Positions 1 through 8,458 of a stretch of DNA of 64,000 bases are shown piece by piece. How positions within the stretch are numbered: the stretch's first letter is position 1; each line of letters starts with the position of its first letter. The stretch is from an uncultured Pseudoxanthomonas sp. (GTDB lineage Bacteria; Pseudomonadota; Gammaproteobacteria; Xanthomonadales; Xanthomonadaceae). Below the pieces are notes generated by a model. That model saw only the letters and a list, made by a program, of their open reading frames with translations, had not been told where the DNA came from and did no database searches. The stretch spans positions 26,799 to 90,798 of the forward strand of contig CALJUL010000042.1 in assembly GCA_937975725.1 (NCBI GenBank), read 5' to 3'. The translations under genes and the position numbers were made by a program.

Positions 1-233
1 CTGGCTTCTACGATCCGGCGGTCTTCGCCGAAGGCCGCGAAGTGACCTTCGTCGGCCGCATCGAAGGCTACGAGACCACCCGCATCGGCGACTACGACTA
101 CCAGTTGCCGCGCGTGGCCGCCGACGTCGTCTACCTGTGGCCGGAAGTGCGCGAAGTGGAAGTGCGGCCCTACCCCTACTACCGCGATCCCTTCTGGGGC
201 CCGCGCTGGGGTTGGGGCGGCTGGTGGTGGTGA
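1..233 (+). CDS. Slp-family outer-membrane lipoprotein, C-terminal end (partial)
   Basis: The reading frame is open from the left edge, so the start and any lipobox lie outside the window. The visible 76 residues contain GREVTFVGRIEGYETTRIGDYDYQLPRV written across two short blocks (residues about 13-40), followed by YLWPEV and an aromatic, glycine- and tryptophan-rich tail ending in GGWWW. The pattern of a valine-rich strand, a conserved IGDYDYQLP-like block and an aromatic tail is what I know from Slp lipoproteins (starvation-inducible, outer membrane). A clear intrinsic terminator follows 24 bases downstream. The family call rests on the C-terminus alone. Confidence 0.7.
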   Translation, partial: GFYDPAVFAEGREVTFVGRIEGYETTRIGDYDYQLPRVAADVVYLWPEVREVEVRPYPYYRDPFWGPRWGWGGWWW

Positions 234-256
234 GTCCCGCCACCTGAGCGCCATGG

Positions 257-280
257 AAAAGCCGCCCTCGGGCGGCTTTT
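257..280. terminator. Intrinsic terminator between slp-like gene and HIT gene
   Basis: A 10-bp perfect stem (AAAAGCCGCC/GGCGGCTTTT) with a CTCG loop lies between two convergent genes. It has a T-run on the plus strand and an A-run that becomes a T-run on the minus strand, so it can serve both. Confidence 0.85.
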
Positions 281-303
281 TCCGTTACGGCCCTGCCGCC
301 GCG

Positions 304-654
304 TCAGGGCGTGCCGAAATGCCCCAGCGGCGCGCCGGCCAACAGATGCAGGTGGATGTGGAACACGGTCTGCCCGGCATGCTCGCGGCAGTTCATCACG
401 ATCCGGTAGCCGTCCTGTGCGAAACCCTCGCGGCGCGCGTATTCCGCCGCCGCCAACGCCAGCTTGCCGATCAGGTGCACTTGTTCCGGCCGCACGTCGT
501 CCAGGGTCGGGATGGCCTCGTGCTTGGGGATGAAGAGCACGTGCACCGGCGCCTGCGGCGCGATGTCCTTGAAGCCCAGCACGTCCGCGTCTTCGTAGAC
601 GATGGTGGCCGGGATCTCGCGGCGGATGATCTTGGCGAAGATGGTGTCGGTCAT
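304..654 (-). CDS. HIT-family (histidine triad) nucleotide hydrolase
   Basis: This 116-residue protein starts at the ATG giving MTDTIFAKIIRREIPATIVY, the usual HIT/HinT N-terminus; an in-frame start 11 codons upstream is less likely. The defining motif HIHLHLL is present near the C-terminus after QTVF, and a typical KHEAIPTLDD block sits in the middle. HinT-type enzymes hydrolyse nucleoside phosphoramidates and aminoacyl-adenylates in the cytoplasm. The length fits the family. It stands alone, convergent with the preceding gene. Confidence 0.93.
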   Translation of the reverse strand: MTDTIFAKIIRREIPATIVYEDADVLGFKDIAPQAPVHVLFIPKHEAIPTLDDVRPEQVHLIGKLALAAAEYARREGFAQDGYRIVMNCREHAGQTVFHIHLHLLAGAPLGHFGTP

Positions 655-771
655 GGGGAATGCGGTCTCGGATGCGGGACCCGGCAAGCATAGCGCCCGC
701 GGCGCCTGGCGAAGGCGGCAGCGCCGTCATCCATCAAGGCCGAATCGTGAGCCCCGGATTCCTTCTGGCCC

Positions 772-1365
772 TCAAGGCATCTCGCTGCGGCCGCCGAAGG
801 CGTGCGCCAGCGTGCCGCGGTCCACGTATTCCAGTTCGCCGCCCAGCGGCACGCCGTGGGCGAGCCGGCTGGGGCGCACGCCGTGCTGGCGTGCGAGCTG
901 CGCCAGATAGTGCGCGGTGGCCTCGCCTTCCACGGTGGGATTGGTGGCGATGATCAGCTCGGTCACCTCGCCCTCGCCCAGTCGCGCCGCGAGCTGGTCC
1001 AGCCCGAGTTCGCGCGGGCCGATGCCGTCCAGCGGCGACAGCCGCCCCTGCAATACGAAATAGACGCCGCGGTAGCCGGTGGCCTGCTCGATCGCCAGCC
1101 GGTCCGACGGCGATTCCACCGCGCATAGCTGGTGCCGGTCGCGGCTGGCGCTGGCGCAGATCGCGCAGGTGTCCGATTCGGTGAAGTCGCGGCACTGGCG
1201 GCAATGGCCGACCCGCTCCAGCGCCTCGGCCAGCACGCCGGCCAGGCGCTTGCCGCCCTCCCGCTCGCGGTCCAGCAGGTGGTAGGCCATGCGCTGCGCG
1301 GTCTTCTGCCCGACCCCAGGCAGCACGCGCAGCGATTCGATCAGTTGTTCGAGCAGGGTGGACAT
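772..1365 (-). CDS. recR: Recombination mediator RecR
   Basis: This 197-residue protein is of standard RecR length. It begins MSTLLEQLIESLRVLPGVGQKTAQRMAYHL (helix-hairpin-helix, residues about 10-35). A four-cysteine zinc finger follows (CRQC, then CAIC, about residues 55-72), and then a Toprim domain with the ELIIATNPTVEGEATAHYL block. RecR with RecF and RecO loads RecA at single-strand gaps. The gene lies downstream of ybaB and dnaX on the same strand, the classic dnaX-ybaB-recR order. Confidence 0.97.
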   Translation of the reverse strand: MSTLLEQLIESLRVLPGVGQKTAQRMAYHLLDREREGGKRLAGVLAEALERVGHCRQCRDFTESDTCAICASASRDRHQLCAVESPSDRLAIEQATGYRGVYFVLQGRLSPLDGIGPRELGLDQLAARLGEGEVTELIIATNPTVEGEATAHYLAQLARQHGVRPSRLAHGVPLGGELEYVDRGTLAHAFGGRSEMP

Positions 1366-1478
1366 GCGGGCGCCGGGGATTCGTCAGCGGAGACGCGGGA
1401 TGCGCAGACGCGGGCATCGCCGGCCGGCCTTGCGTCCGGCCGCGGCGGCTCCCTCTTCCCTCTCCCGCATCCCGGCCT

Positions 1479-1799
1479 TCAGAACGGCAGCTTCATGCCC
1501 GCCGGCAGCGGCATGCCGGCGGTGGCCGCGCCCATGCGCGCCTTGGATTCGGCGTCGACCTTGTTGGAAGCGTCGTTGAAGGCGGCGGCGATCAGGTCCT
1601 CCAGCATCTCGGCGTCGGACAGCACCGACGGGTCGATGCGCACCTTGCGGCATTCCTTGGCGCCGGTCAGGGTCACGCTGACCATGCCGCCGCCGGCGTT
1701 GCCGGTCACTTCCAGCTTGGCGAGTTCTTCCTGGGCGCGCTGCAGGTTCTCCTGCATCTTCTGCGCCTGCTGCATCAGTTGGGCGATGTTTCCACGCAT
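1479..1799 (-). CDS. YbaB/EbfC-family nucleoid-associated protein
   Basis: The protein has 106 residues. Its N-terminal helix is rich in Gln and Met (MRGNIAQLMQQAQKMQENLQ), followed by LAKLEVTGNAGGGMVSVTLTGAKE and a DPSVLSDAEMLEDLIAAAFNDA block; both are signature parts of YbaB/EbfC. These small DNA-binding proteins dimerise and are almost always encoded between dnaX and recR, as here. It begins only a few bases after the dnaX stop, so the two are co-transcribed. Confidence 0.95.
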   Translation of the reverse strand: MRGNIAQLMQQAQKMQENLQRAQEELAKLEVTGNAGGGMVSVTLTGAKECRKVRIDPSVLSDAEMLEDLIAAAFNDASNKVDAESKARMGAATAGMPLPAGMKLPF

Positions 1800-1806
1800 G
1801 TCACGA

Positions 1807-3603
1807 TCACTCTTCGTAAGGACGGATGGAATCCGGGACGACCCGTGCGCCGTGCTGGTGGATCAGGCGCTGCACGTCCGGATGGTTCATGAAGGTCTCC
1901 TCGGCCGCGCTCTGGCGCTCGCCGCGCTGGCGCTGGCTGCGCTCCTTCAGCGTTTCGCCTTCGCCGGCCACGGCGACGAAGGCCAGCCTGGGCGCTAGGC
2001 CGTAGCGCGCGGCGATGGCCTCGGACAGTTCGCGCTCGGCGCGCTCGGAGCGCAGGTAGTCGAAGCCGTTCTCCAGCGCCAGCCGGAGCACGCCGTTGGC
2101 GTAGCCGGCGAAGGAGGCGTTCTCGACCAGTTGCTTGCCGACGCCCTTCAGACCGCTGCTGGCGGCGAAGTGCAGCCAGGTCTCGGCATCGGTGATGCCG
2201 ATGTCGGCCGGCATGAAGGAAGTGGCGGCCGGCGGCGCGCTGGCGGCCTCGGGGGCCGGCGGCGGCTCGGGTTCGGCGAGAACCGGCGCCGGAGTCGGCG
2301 CAGCCGGCTGCGGCGGCTGTGGTTGTTGCTGCGGCGGTTGTTGCGACGGACGGGCTTGCGACGACTGCGCCTGCGGTGGCGATGGCTGCGGCGGTTGCGG
2401 CTGCGCCTGGACGGCCACCGCCGGCGGTTCGGCCTGGCGGGAAGTCTCCATCGCCGCGGCTGGCGCGGCCGCCGATGTTGCCGCCGATGCCGCGGAACGG
2501 CCTTCGCCGCGCATTTCGCCCGCCTGCGCGGGCCGGAACGCCAGCATGCGCAGCACGCTCATCTCGAAACCGGCGCGCCCGCTCGGGGCCAGGTGCAGAT
2601 CGCGGCGGCCGTTGAGGGCCATCTGGTACCAAAGCTGCACCACTTCCGGGCGCAACTGCCGGGCGAAGTCGTCCACCGCCACGCCATCGGACTCGACCGA
2701 GGCCGATGGCACCAACTGGCGCACCTGGATGCGGTGCAGCGCTTCGGCCAGCGCGTCCAGTACCCCGCTCCAGTCGGGCGAGAAATCGGCCAGCGCCGCG
2801 ACCACCTCCAGCAGCGATTCGCCGTCGCCACGCGCCAGCGCGTCGAGCATCACCCCTACCTGGGTGCGGTCCACCGTGCCCAGCATAGTGCGCACGCCGT
2901 CCTCGCACAGCGCGCCGCCAGCGTAGGCGATGGCCTGGTCCAGCAGCGACAGGCCGTCGCGCAGACTGCCGTCGGCGGCCCGGGCGATCTGGCGGATCGC
3001 GCCTTCGTCGGCCTCGATGCCCTCGGCGCCGAGGATCCGGCCGATCTGGCCGGCGATCTGCGGCTCTTCCAGCCGCTTCAGGTTGAACTGCAGGCAGCGC
3101 GACAGCACGGTGACCGGCAGCTTCTGCGGGTCGGTGGTGGCCAGCAGGAACTTCACGTGCTCCGGCGGCTCCTCCAGCGTCTTCAGCAGCGCGTTGAACG
3201 CCGCCTTGGACAGCATGTGCACTTCGTCGATCAGGTAGACCTTGAAGTTGCCGCGCGAAGGCATGTACTGCGCGTTCTCGATCACCTCGCGCACGTCGTC
3301 CACGCCGGTGTTGGAGGCCGCGTCGATCTCCAGCAGGTCGATGTAGCGGCCGGCGTCGATGTCCAGGCAGGCCGCGCACTGGCCGCAGGGATCGGCGCTG
3401 GTGCCCTTCTCGCAGTTCAGCGACTTGGCGAAGATGCGGGCGATGGTGGTCTTGCCCACGCCGCGCGTGCCGGTGAACAGGAAGGCGTGGTGGACGCGGC
3501 CACTATCCAGGGCGTTGGTCAGCGCGCGGACCACGTGCTCCTGGCCCACCAGTTCGGCGAAACGCTTGGGGCGCCACTTGCGGGCGAGGACGAGGTAGGA
3601 CAT
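1807..3603 (-). CDS. dnaX: DNA polymerase III subunit tau/gamma
   Basis: Clamp-loader ATPase subunit of about 598 residues. I start it at MSYLVLARKWRPKRF, the family's usual N-terminus, rather than 14 codons upstream. Walker A is GTRGVGKTT (about residues 45-53). The zinc module has four cysteines (NCEKG...DPCGQCAAC, about 65-82), and DEVHM is the Walker B. The C-terminal half has a long Gln/Pro-rich linker (about residues 380-460) before the tau domain V, which binds the polymerase and helicase. I saw no obvious A-AAA-AAG-type slippery site, so a programmed gamma form is not supported from the sequence. Confidence 0.96.
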   Translation of the reverse strand: MSYLVLARKWRPKRFAELVGQEHVVRALTNALDSGRVHHAFLFTGTRGVGKTTIARIFAKSLNCEKGTSADPCGQCAACLDIDAGRYIDLLEIDAASNTGVDDVREVIENAQYMPSRGNFKVYLIDEVHMLSKAAFNALLKTLEEPPEHVKFLLATTDPQKLPVTVLSRCLQFNLKRLEEPQIAGQIGRILGAEGIEADEGAIRQIARAADGSLRDGLSLLDQAIAYAGGALCEDGVRTMLGTVDRTQVGVMLDALARGDGESLLEVVAALADFSPDWSGVLDALAEALHRIQVRQLVPSASVESDGVAVDDFARQLRPEVVQLWYQMALNGRRDLHLAPSGRAGFEMSVLRMLAFRPAQAGEMRGEGRSAASAATSAAAPAAAMETSRQAEPPAVAVQAQPQPPQPSPPQAQSSQARPSQQPPQQQPQPPQPAAPTPAPVLAEPEPPPAPEAASAPPAATSFMPADIGITDAETWLHFAASSGLKGVGKQLVENASFAGYANGVLRLALENGFDYLRSERAERELSEAIAARYGLAPRLAFVAVAGEGETLKERSQRQRGERQSAAEETFMNHPDVQRLIHQHGARVVPDSIRPYEE

Positions 3604-3665
3604 GCCGCCATTGTGCCACGCCGGCCAAGCCCGACCCGGCCACATGGCGCCCGGCGCGCGTTTAC

Positions 3666-3694
3666 TTGTCGCCCGCCCCGCCGGAGGCTAGAAT
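3666..3694 (+). promoter_or_regulatory. Candidate sigma-70 promoter of tRNA-Ser(GGA)
   Basis: TTGTCG (-35) and TAGAAT (-10) are separated by 17 bases. The predicted start is about 35 bases before the mature tRNA. There is no other gene it could serve in that direction. Confidence 0.5.
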
Positions 3695-3735
3695 TCACGC
3701 CCCTGAAAGCGGCCGCAAGTCCGGGTTCAGGTCCC

Positions 3736-3828
3736 GGAGAGGTGTCCGAGTGGTTGAAGGAGCACGCCTGGAAAGTGTGTAAGCGTCTAAACCGCGCTTC
3801 GGGGGTTCGAATCCCCCTCTCTCCGCCA
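3736..3828 (+). tRNA. tRNA-Ser(GGA)
   Basis: The acceptor GGAGAGG pairs with TCTCTCC (one G-T pair), followed by G73 and an encoded CCA. The anticodon loop is CTGGAAA, giving anticodon GGA. There is a long variable arm typical of serine tRNA, and the T arm is GGGGG-TTCGAAT-CCCCC. The sequence closely follows the Escherichia coli Ser(GGA) tRNA that I know. Its 3' end is the integration site of the island that follows. Confidence 0.97.
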
Positions 3829-3829
3829 G
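3816..3829 (+). repeat. Left attachment-site repeat (attL core)
   Basis: CCTCTCTCCGCCAG covers the last T-arm bases, the 3' acceptor strand, CCA and one following base of tRNA-Ser(GGA). An identical copy is at 23218-23231. Confidence 0.85.
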
Positions 3830-3834
3830 TTCAT

Positions 3835-3863
3835 AAGCCGTTGATTCGTCAACGGCTTTTTTA
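3835..3863 (+). terminator. Island-encoded terminator behind tRNA-Ser
   Basis: A 10-bp stem (AAGCCGTTGA/TCAACGGCTT) with a TTCG loop is followed by a T-run. It replaces the native tRNA terminator that now lies beyond the right repeat. Confidence 0.85.
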
Positions 3864-3906
3864 TTGAATCTGGGGGTGCGCAGGATGCAGTTCGGAACAC
3901 ATTTCC

Positions 3907-5421
3907 ATGCGCATCCCTCATCACCTAGTTCGATCCTCGTCCGGCCTCTGGTCCTTCCGTCAACGGGTCCCCACCGACCTGCATGACCTGCTTGGCCAAC
4001 GCACTCTCAAGCGCACCCTTCGCACCTACGCCCTGCCCGAAGCCAGGCTACGCGCCTTGGTGCTGGCGTCCCGCTATGCTCAGGCCTTCGACGCACTGAG
4101 AGTGAGGGGCCGGCATATGGACAAGCTCGGCAAGAAGGAAGCCGACGAGCTGATCGCTCGTCTGACGCAGACCGAAGGCCTCAAGGATCTAACGCTTCAT
4201 CGGACCCGTGCCCCGGACGGAACGGTCAGCGAGCGATGGCAGATCGACACGGACGAAGATTTGCGCCTCTTCCGACAGGCTCAACGCGAATCCGACGACC
4301 CGCTCTTAGATGCGGTCAACTCGCCCTTGTCGCCCCGTGACTTCGCCGCAGCCCGTGCCCAAATCACTCCCATCACCCTAGAGGACGCCCGAGACGGGTG
4401 GTTGGCCAGTCTGAAAGGCAGCACTCTGCCCAAGACCCTCGTCATCAAAAAGACAGCGGCAGAGGCCCTGGTCCGATATCTGGGGGGCGAGACCCAACTG
4501 CGCACCGTGACCCGCACGGATCTGGCTAAGTGGTATCAGCACATGCGGGATGAGGGGGCGTCGACCCCTACCCTCACGAACAAGCAATCCTATGTGGGGG
4601 GGAAAGGGGGACTCTTCGATTGGGCCATGGCCTCCGGTTACTACCCCCGCGGCGACAACCCCGGCGCAGGCCATGTTTCCTACTCAACCCGGGAGAAGCG
4701 GGCTCGGCGCAAATTCGGCTTTAAAGCCTATGACCCGTCCCAGATCCAAGCCCTGTTTGCACCAGCGGCGTTCGAGGCCTTGGCTCTGTCGGCCAGATGG
4801 GCGGCCATCATCGGGCTCTACACGGGCGCAAGGGCCTCGGAGGTCGGCCAACTCCTGGCCACCGACGTCACTAAAGATGACGGCGTGCTCTGCGTCCGCA
4901 TCTCGGATGAGGGCGAGCACCAGAAAGTGAAAACGGAAGTCAGTCTTCGCTCCGTGCCCGTGCATCCGGACTTGCTGGCACTAGGTTTCGGGGATTGGAT
5001 CGATAGCCTTCGATCGGCTGGCGCCGAGCGATTGTTCCCCGCTGCCAAGGCAAATGCGAAAAATGGGCAGGGGAACTGGATCACGAAGTCATTTAGCCGC
5101 CACCTGGAACACGTGGGAAAGAACTGGCCCGCAGGCAAGCGGGGGTTTCACTCGTTGAGGAAGACCGTCATTCAATCCCTTCAAGGCGCTGGCGTGCCAT
5201 CAGAACTGCGCGCCTAACTGGTAGGACACGAGCTTGATGATGAACACCACTCCACATACAGCCGAGACTTCACCGTGCGGGAAAAGCTTCATGGGCTCGG
5301 TCCCACTACTCCGGGACTTGCCGCGCTTGATTTCGGATTGAACCTGCCTGCGCTCGCTCAACTGCTACTCGATACCGCTCCGAGTCCGCGTGCTGGACGC
5401 AAGCGCTTGGTAAATAAATGA
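3907..5421 (+). pseudogene. Tyrosine site-specific integrase, interrupted by an in-frame stop
   Basis: The first 436 codons encode an N-terminal arm (about residues 5-45), a SAM-like core-binding domain (about 150-250) and part of a tyrosine-recombinase catalytic domain with Arg in TGARASE (about residue 309) and HSLR (H415, R418). A TAA at 5215-5217 then ends the frame. The same frame continues without a shift as LVGHELDDEHHSTYSRDF, which supplies the missing GH and the nucleophilic Tyr, and stops at 5421. So this looks like one nonsense change in a gene of about 504 codons. Position next to the tRNA makes it the island's original integrase. Without readthrough, or a sequencing error, the product lacks its nucleophile. 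Confidence 0.88.
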
Positions 5422-5527
5422 ACCATCAGGCTAAATAGAAGAAGTGTGAATAAGTTCCGGAGTATTAACTTGCGCAAATCGTAAATGCTGTTTGGCTACG
5501 AGTCCCTCCCCTGCAGCAGGACTGCCC

Positions 5528-5854
5528 ATGCCCGACGCACAAATCCGCATCGCCGCTCAACTCTTGAGTGGAAGCCTCCATCGAGTGAGAAGCCTTAGCG
5601 CTGACGAGCGAACGGAAGATCTTCGGCTCGCGCTTGAACTCGCAGAGGAGCTTCTTCGGCAACGCGGACACGGTGTCCCGACTTTTGAGAACTCACCGCC
5701 CACGTCCGATCTCCATCCCACGGTCACAGCAACGAAAGAGCGCCTCATCGAACGCGAGCCGCTTGCTCCCCTAGACACGCTCCTCGCCAATCGGCGTGGG
5801 CGAGCGCTGGAGCCTGCTGAGAAGCCGAACCGGAAAGGACCTACGGTCCACTGA
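5528..5854 (+). CDS. Hypothetical protein of the island
   Basis: The 108-residue product starts at ATG with a weak GCAGGA ribosome site upstream; a TTG 12 codons earlier is the alternative. The N-terminal half is a predicted helix with a polar heptad feel (IRIAAQLLSGSLHRVRSLSA, then RLALELAEELLRQRG). The C-terminal half is Pro/Arg-rich and probably disordered. I do not recognise the family. It is followed by a good terminator shared with the convergent relaxase gene. Coding is supported by codon pattern and placement only. Confidence 0.5.
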   Translation: MPDAQIRIAAQLLSGSLHRVRSLSADERTEDLRLALELAEELLRQRGHGVPTFENSPPTSDLHPTVTATKERLIEREPLAPLDTLLANRRGRALEPAEKPNRKGPTVH

Positions 5855-5878
5855 GGTCGCTGCGCCCTTGTCCATAAG

Positions 5879-5909
5879 AACGCCCCGCTTAGCGGGGCGT
5901 TATCGTTTT
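5879..5909. terminator. Terminator between small gene and relaxase
   Basis: A near-perfect 11-bp palindrome (AACGCCCCGCT/AGCGGGGCGTT, 5879-5901) is followed by ATCGTTTT. It lies between convergent genes. Confidence 0.8.
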
Positions 5910-7476
5910 AATGCAGACGAGGCGAACGGGGTGGCTGCGTCTTCTGGCTCGCCTTGAGCTTGGACGCGTCGACGGGTCCGAAAGCAGGCGCGAGGGCATC
6001 GGACTCGATGGGATAGCTTTTGAGCATCTGTCCGCTCCAGTCCTCAACCGCCTCTACAGCGCTCACCAGCCGTTGTTCGCATGCGGCAGCGGCCCCGGAT
6101 GACAGGGCCTCCCTGGCGACTTTCAACGCGGCCAGGCGCTGTTCGATCGCGGCCAGCCGCCGGCCTCGCCGCCTCGCCCATTCCTTCTCAGTCCCGTCGC
6201 TCGGCTTGGGGTTGTTCTCCACGAACTCCTCGAGCGCGTGCTCTGCGCGGTGGAGCAGCTTGAGCGCGTGCCGCTCGGCCAACAGCCGCCGCTTCCACTC
6301 CGTGGCCCATCGGCGAAGCGACTTGAGCCGCTTGACCAACTCGCGCAGGTCAGTGCGCAGGCACGAATGATCGGCAAAGGCAGCAAGGCGGCTGGCGCGT
6401 TCCTCGAGGAAACGACGGGTGTTCTTTAGCACATCGATGACCGTTGCCAATGCGTCATCAAGCCACAGGTGGAGCGCCTCACCGAATAGGTCACGTGCCG
6501 AAGGACCTGGCGACCGAGGAGGCACGGTGATCTGCCCGACGGTCAGATCGACGATCCCGTGGACTCCGCAGATCCTCCCACCTCCGGGCAGCGTCAAGTC
6601 GACCCCACGCTGGTTCGCTCTCCGGCGATCGCGGCGAGCTTGCTCTAGACCGTGACCATCCGTCGATGCAATTGCCCTACCCTCCCGCTCGAAGGTCTCC
6701 AGGAGCTTCTCAAGCTGATCGTCGTTCTCTTCTTGGATTATGGCATTGCGTTCGGCGCGCTCCGAGTCTCCTCCTCGGCGGGCCAAGGCCGATGCGTTCT
6801 TGCCGACGTGTTTCGTGGGACGGCGACTCAGAAGCGCGGCGGACACCACGTCGCCTCGGGCCACGGCGGCTGCGGCTTGGGCTTCAAGGCTTCGGTGATC
6901 CACCTGAATACCTACCTCCGCCGCAGCAAGGTGGGCGTTGGTCACCCGAGCCACCATTTCCCGCACCCATTCGATTTCGGCCCTCCCCGCCGGCCCGCCG
7001 TCTAGTTCTCTGGTCTTGTCCGCCAACCCATCGGCATCGAGTCGGCGGGTGGTGGCGAGGATGTGTAAGTGCCAGTTCAAGCCGCCTTTAGCGCCCGGCG
7101 AGTGGATGCTCGCCTGGGCGGCGAACTGGTAACGGTCGACCAAGGCGCGGGTGAGCTCTGCAGCGAGCGCTGATCGTTGATCGCCGTTGAGTTCGTGCGG
7201 CAGCGCAACTTCGAACTCACGGGCAACGGTCGCGTCTTTGCGCCGCTCTGCGTGCTCGGCTGCACACCAGAGCCGCGCGGGAACCATCGACCAATCCGGG
7301 GCATCGGTCGGAACAACGCAGCGGGTCTCCACGACCCCACCGCGCCGGCGGTAGTCGTGCCGCAAGCCGGTCTTCTCGTCAACGAGAAGCAGGCCGGCGC
7401 GATAGGCGGCAGCGGCGACCGACGAATGGCCTTTGGCGCGGCTGAAGGTTTTGACGCGGGCGTGGTAGATGGCCAT
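5908..7476 (-). CDS. MobQ-family (MobA/MobL) relaxase
   Basis: This 522-residue protein would nick oriT and pilot single-stranded DNA transfer. The N-terminus MAIYHARVKTFSRAKGHSS matches the MobA/MobL start, and Tyr25 (AAAAYRAG) falls at the position of the catalytic tyrosine of R1162 MobA. The metal-binding histidines are in ASIHSPG (H125) and NWHLHILATTRR (H136, H138). The C-terminal half (about 230-480) is charged and probably coiled-coil; there is no primase domain. A matching oriT lies just upstream at 7551-7603, reading away from the gene start. With no mating-pair genes nearby, the element is mobilizable rather than conjugative. Confidence 0.93.
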   Translation of the reverse strand: MAIYHARVKTFSRAKGHSSVAAAAYRAGLLLVDEKTGLRHDYRRRGGVVETRCVVPTDAPDWSMVPARLWCAAEHAERRKDATVAREFEVALPHELNGDQRSALAAELTRALVDRYQFAAQASIHSPGAKGGLNWHLHILATTRRLDADGLADKTRELDGGPAGRAEIEWVREMVARVTNAHLAAAEVGIQVDHRSLEAQAAAAVARGDVVSAALLSRRPTKHVGKNASALARRGGDSERAERNAIIQEENDDQLEKLLETFEREGRAIASTDGHGLEQARRDRRRANQRGVDLTLPGGGRICGVHGIVDLTVGQITVPPRSPGPSARDLFGEALHLWLDDALATVIDVLKNTRRFLEERASRLAAFADHSCLRTDLRELVKRLKSLRRWATEWKRRLLAERHALKLLHRAEHALEEFVENNPKPSDGTEKEWARRRGRRLAAIEQRLAALKVAREALSSGAAAACEQRLVSAVEAVEDWSGQMLKSYPIESDALAPAFGPVDASKLKASQKTQPPRSPRLH

Positions 7477-7550
7477 TGGAGCTCCTGCTTGTGCTCCGCT
7501 CTTTATGCCGTGGCTTTCTGCTTTGGCAAGCGCGAAAAGCGGTTGGGGTC

Positions 7551-7603
7551 CAAGGGGCGAAGCCCTTTGCGCACGCGTCCGTCAGGACGCCTAAGTGCGC
7601 TAT
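7551..7603. other. Putative IncQ/R1162-type origin of transfer (oriT)
   Basis: A first small inverted repeat (AAGGG/CCCTT around 7552-7567) is followed by a perfect hairpin GCGTCC-GTCA-GGACGC at 7575-7590. CTAAGTGCGCTAT follows directly, from 7591. The layout, an inverted repeat directly abutting TAAGTGCGC, is that of the R1162/RSF1010 oriT, whose nick region I recall as close to TAA-ATGCGCCCT. It sits about 75-125 bases upstream of the relaxase start, the normal place. The exact nick position is not assigned. Confidence 0.75.
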
Positions 7604-7731
7604 TCGCATTTCTCCTTTGCGCCGGATTTCAGGGAAAAGTTGCAATCGCGCAATTGCAGCACCGCTATAGCAGATGGCTTGACGGACGCAAAAACCTTGC
7701 TTGACTGAGGGCACCTTAGATGGAGAAAAAT

Positions 7732-7998
7732 ATGACTTCGACGAATCACTATCGCGATCAAATTCAACGCGCCACCAGCCGCTTGGCACAGCTTCAGGCG
7801 AGGGAGTTCCTTGACCGCCAACGGCAAGAAGCCAAGGAAAAAGAAATCAAGCGACGCGACGAAGCTAGGCGAAGGCGCGAGGTGGCGGAACTGGTCTTCT
7901 TGGCTTGCGCCCAAGACCTTCCAGACGATGAGATCGTCATTGCGCTGCGAAGGCACAAGGACGCCCTGGAAGAAGAGCGGCATTCTGGGATCTGCTGA
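7732..7998 (+). CDS. Small coiled-coil protein, possible mobilization accessory factor
   Basis: The 88-residue product starts at the second ATG, because GGAG lies 6 bases ahead of it; the first ATG, four codons upstream, has no such site. Residues about 5-55 are almost entirely charged and helical (QLQAREFLDRQRQEAKEKEI and onward), followed by a short acidic motif LPDDEIVIALRRHKDALEE. It is divergent from the relaxase across oriT, the place where MobQ elements often carry a small TraD/MobC-like accessory gene. That role is inferred from position; I see no diagnostic motif. Confidence 0.6.
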   Translation: MTSTNHYRDQIQRATSRLAQLQAREFLDRQRQEAKEKEIKRRDEARRRREVAELVFLACAQDLPDDEIVIALRRHKDALEEERHSGIC

Positions 7999-8458
7999 CC
8001 ACGGAAACCGGCGCACTCCATTGAGTTCGTCGCGCGACTACTCTGATCAACGCACGGAACCACGCCCTTACTGTTCCCTTCACCCACGAACTTGCAATGG
8101 ACCTTTTTTGCGCGCGCCAAGAAAACTTGTCAGACACCAAACTTTCGGTGAACTAGCAGCCCGCTCTAACAGGGCACGGGCTGCGCCTCCCGTCTGTTGT
8201 CGCCCCCCCAAGAAACCGCTTTCAAACTGCACCTACGATACTGCCCTCTTGCGACAGAGGACGCACTAGCCGAAGCTATGCCAGGGCAGGCCAGTTTGAT
8301 ATTCACGCAGAAAGTGCTTCCGTCCGATCACGAGCATGTTGGCGGTCGCATGGTGGTTGAAGCCGACTGTATCCGAAATAGTTTCGACGATTAATACGCT
8401 ACAGATGCACCGTTAGACCTTCACCTGCGATGGGTATAGAACCCCAAGGAGTGATCGT
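7999..8458. other. Non-coding gap of 460 bases
   Basis: I see no convincing gene here. The only structure noted is an 8-bp inverted repeat GCAGCCCG/CGGGCTGC at 8156-8163 and 8177-8184, a possible terminator for the small gene upstream. The sequence is AT-richer than the backbone. Confidence 0.5.

Noticed and set aside
2280..2420. Repeat-rich stretch resembling a tandem repeat or CRISPR remnant
   Set aside because: It is the Gln/Pro linker coding region of dnaX; irregular codon repeats with no spacer structure. No CRISPR array was found anywhere in the window.
1807..3603. Programmed frameshift in dnaX producing gamma
   Set aside because: No slippery A-AAA-AAG-like sequence was seen in the GC-rich linker region.
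2131..3867. A 578-codon plus-strand open frame opposite dnaX
   Set aside because: It is a shadow of dnaX: low-complexity Gly/Arg/Ala composition and no domain; it even runs through the tRNA-Ser gene.
8156..8394. A 65-codon frame starting near 8197 in the gap before the zinc-ribbon gene
   Set aside because: No ribosome site, no recognisable protein pattern, and it overlaps a hairpin; left as non-coding.
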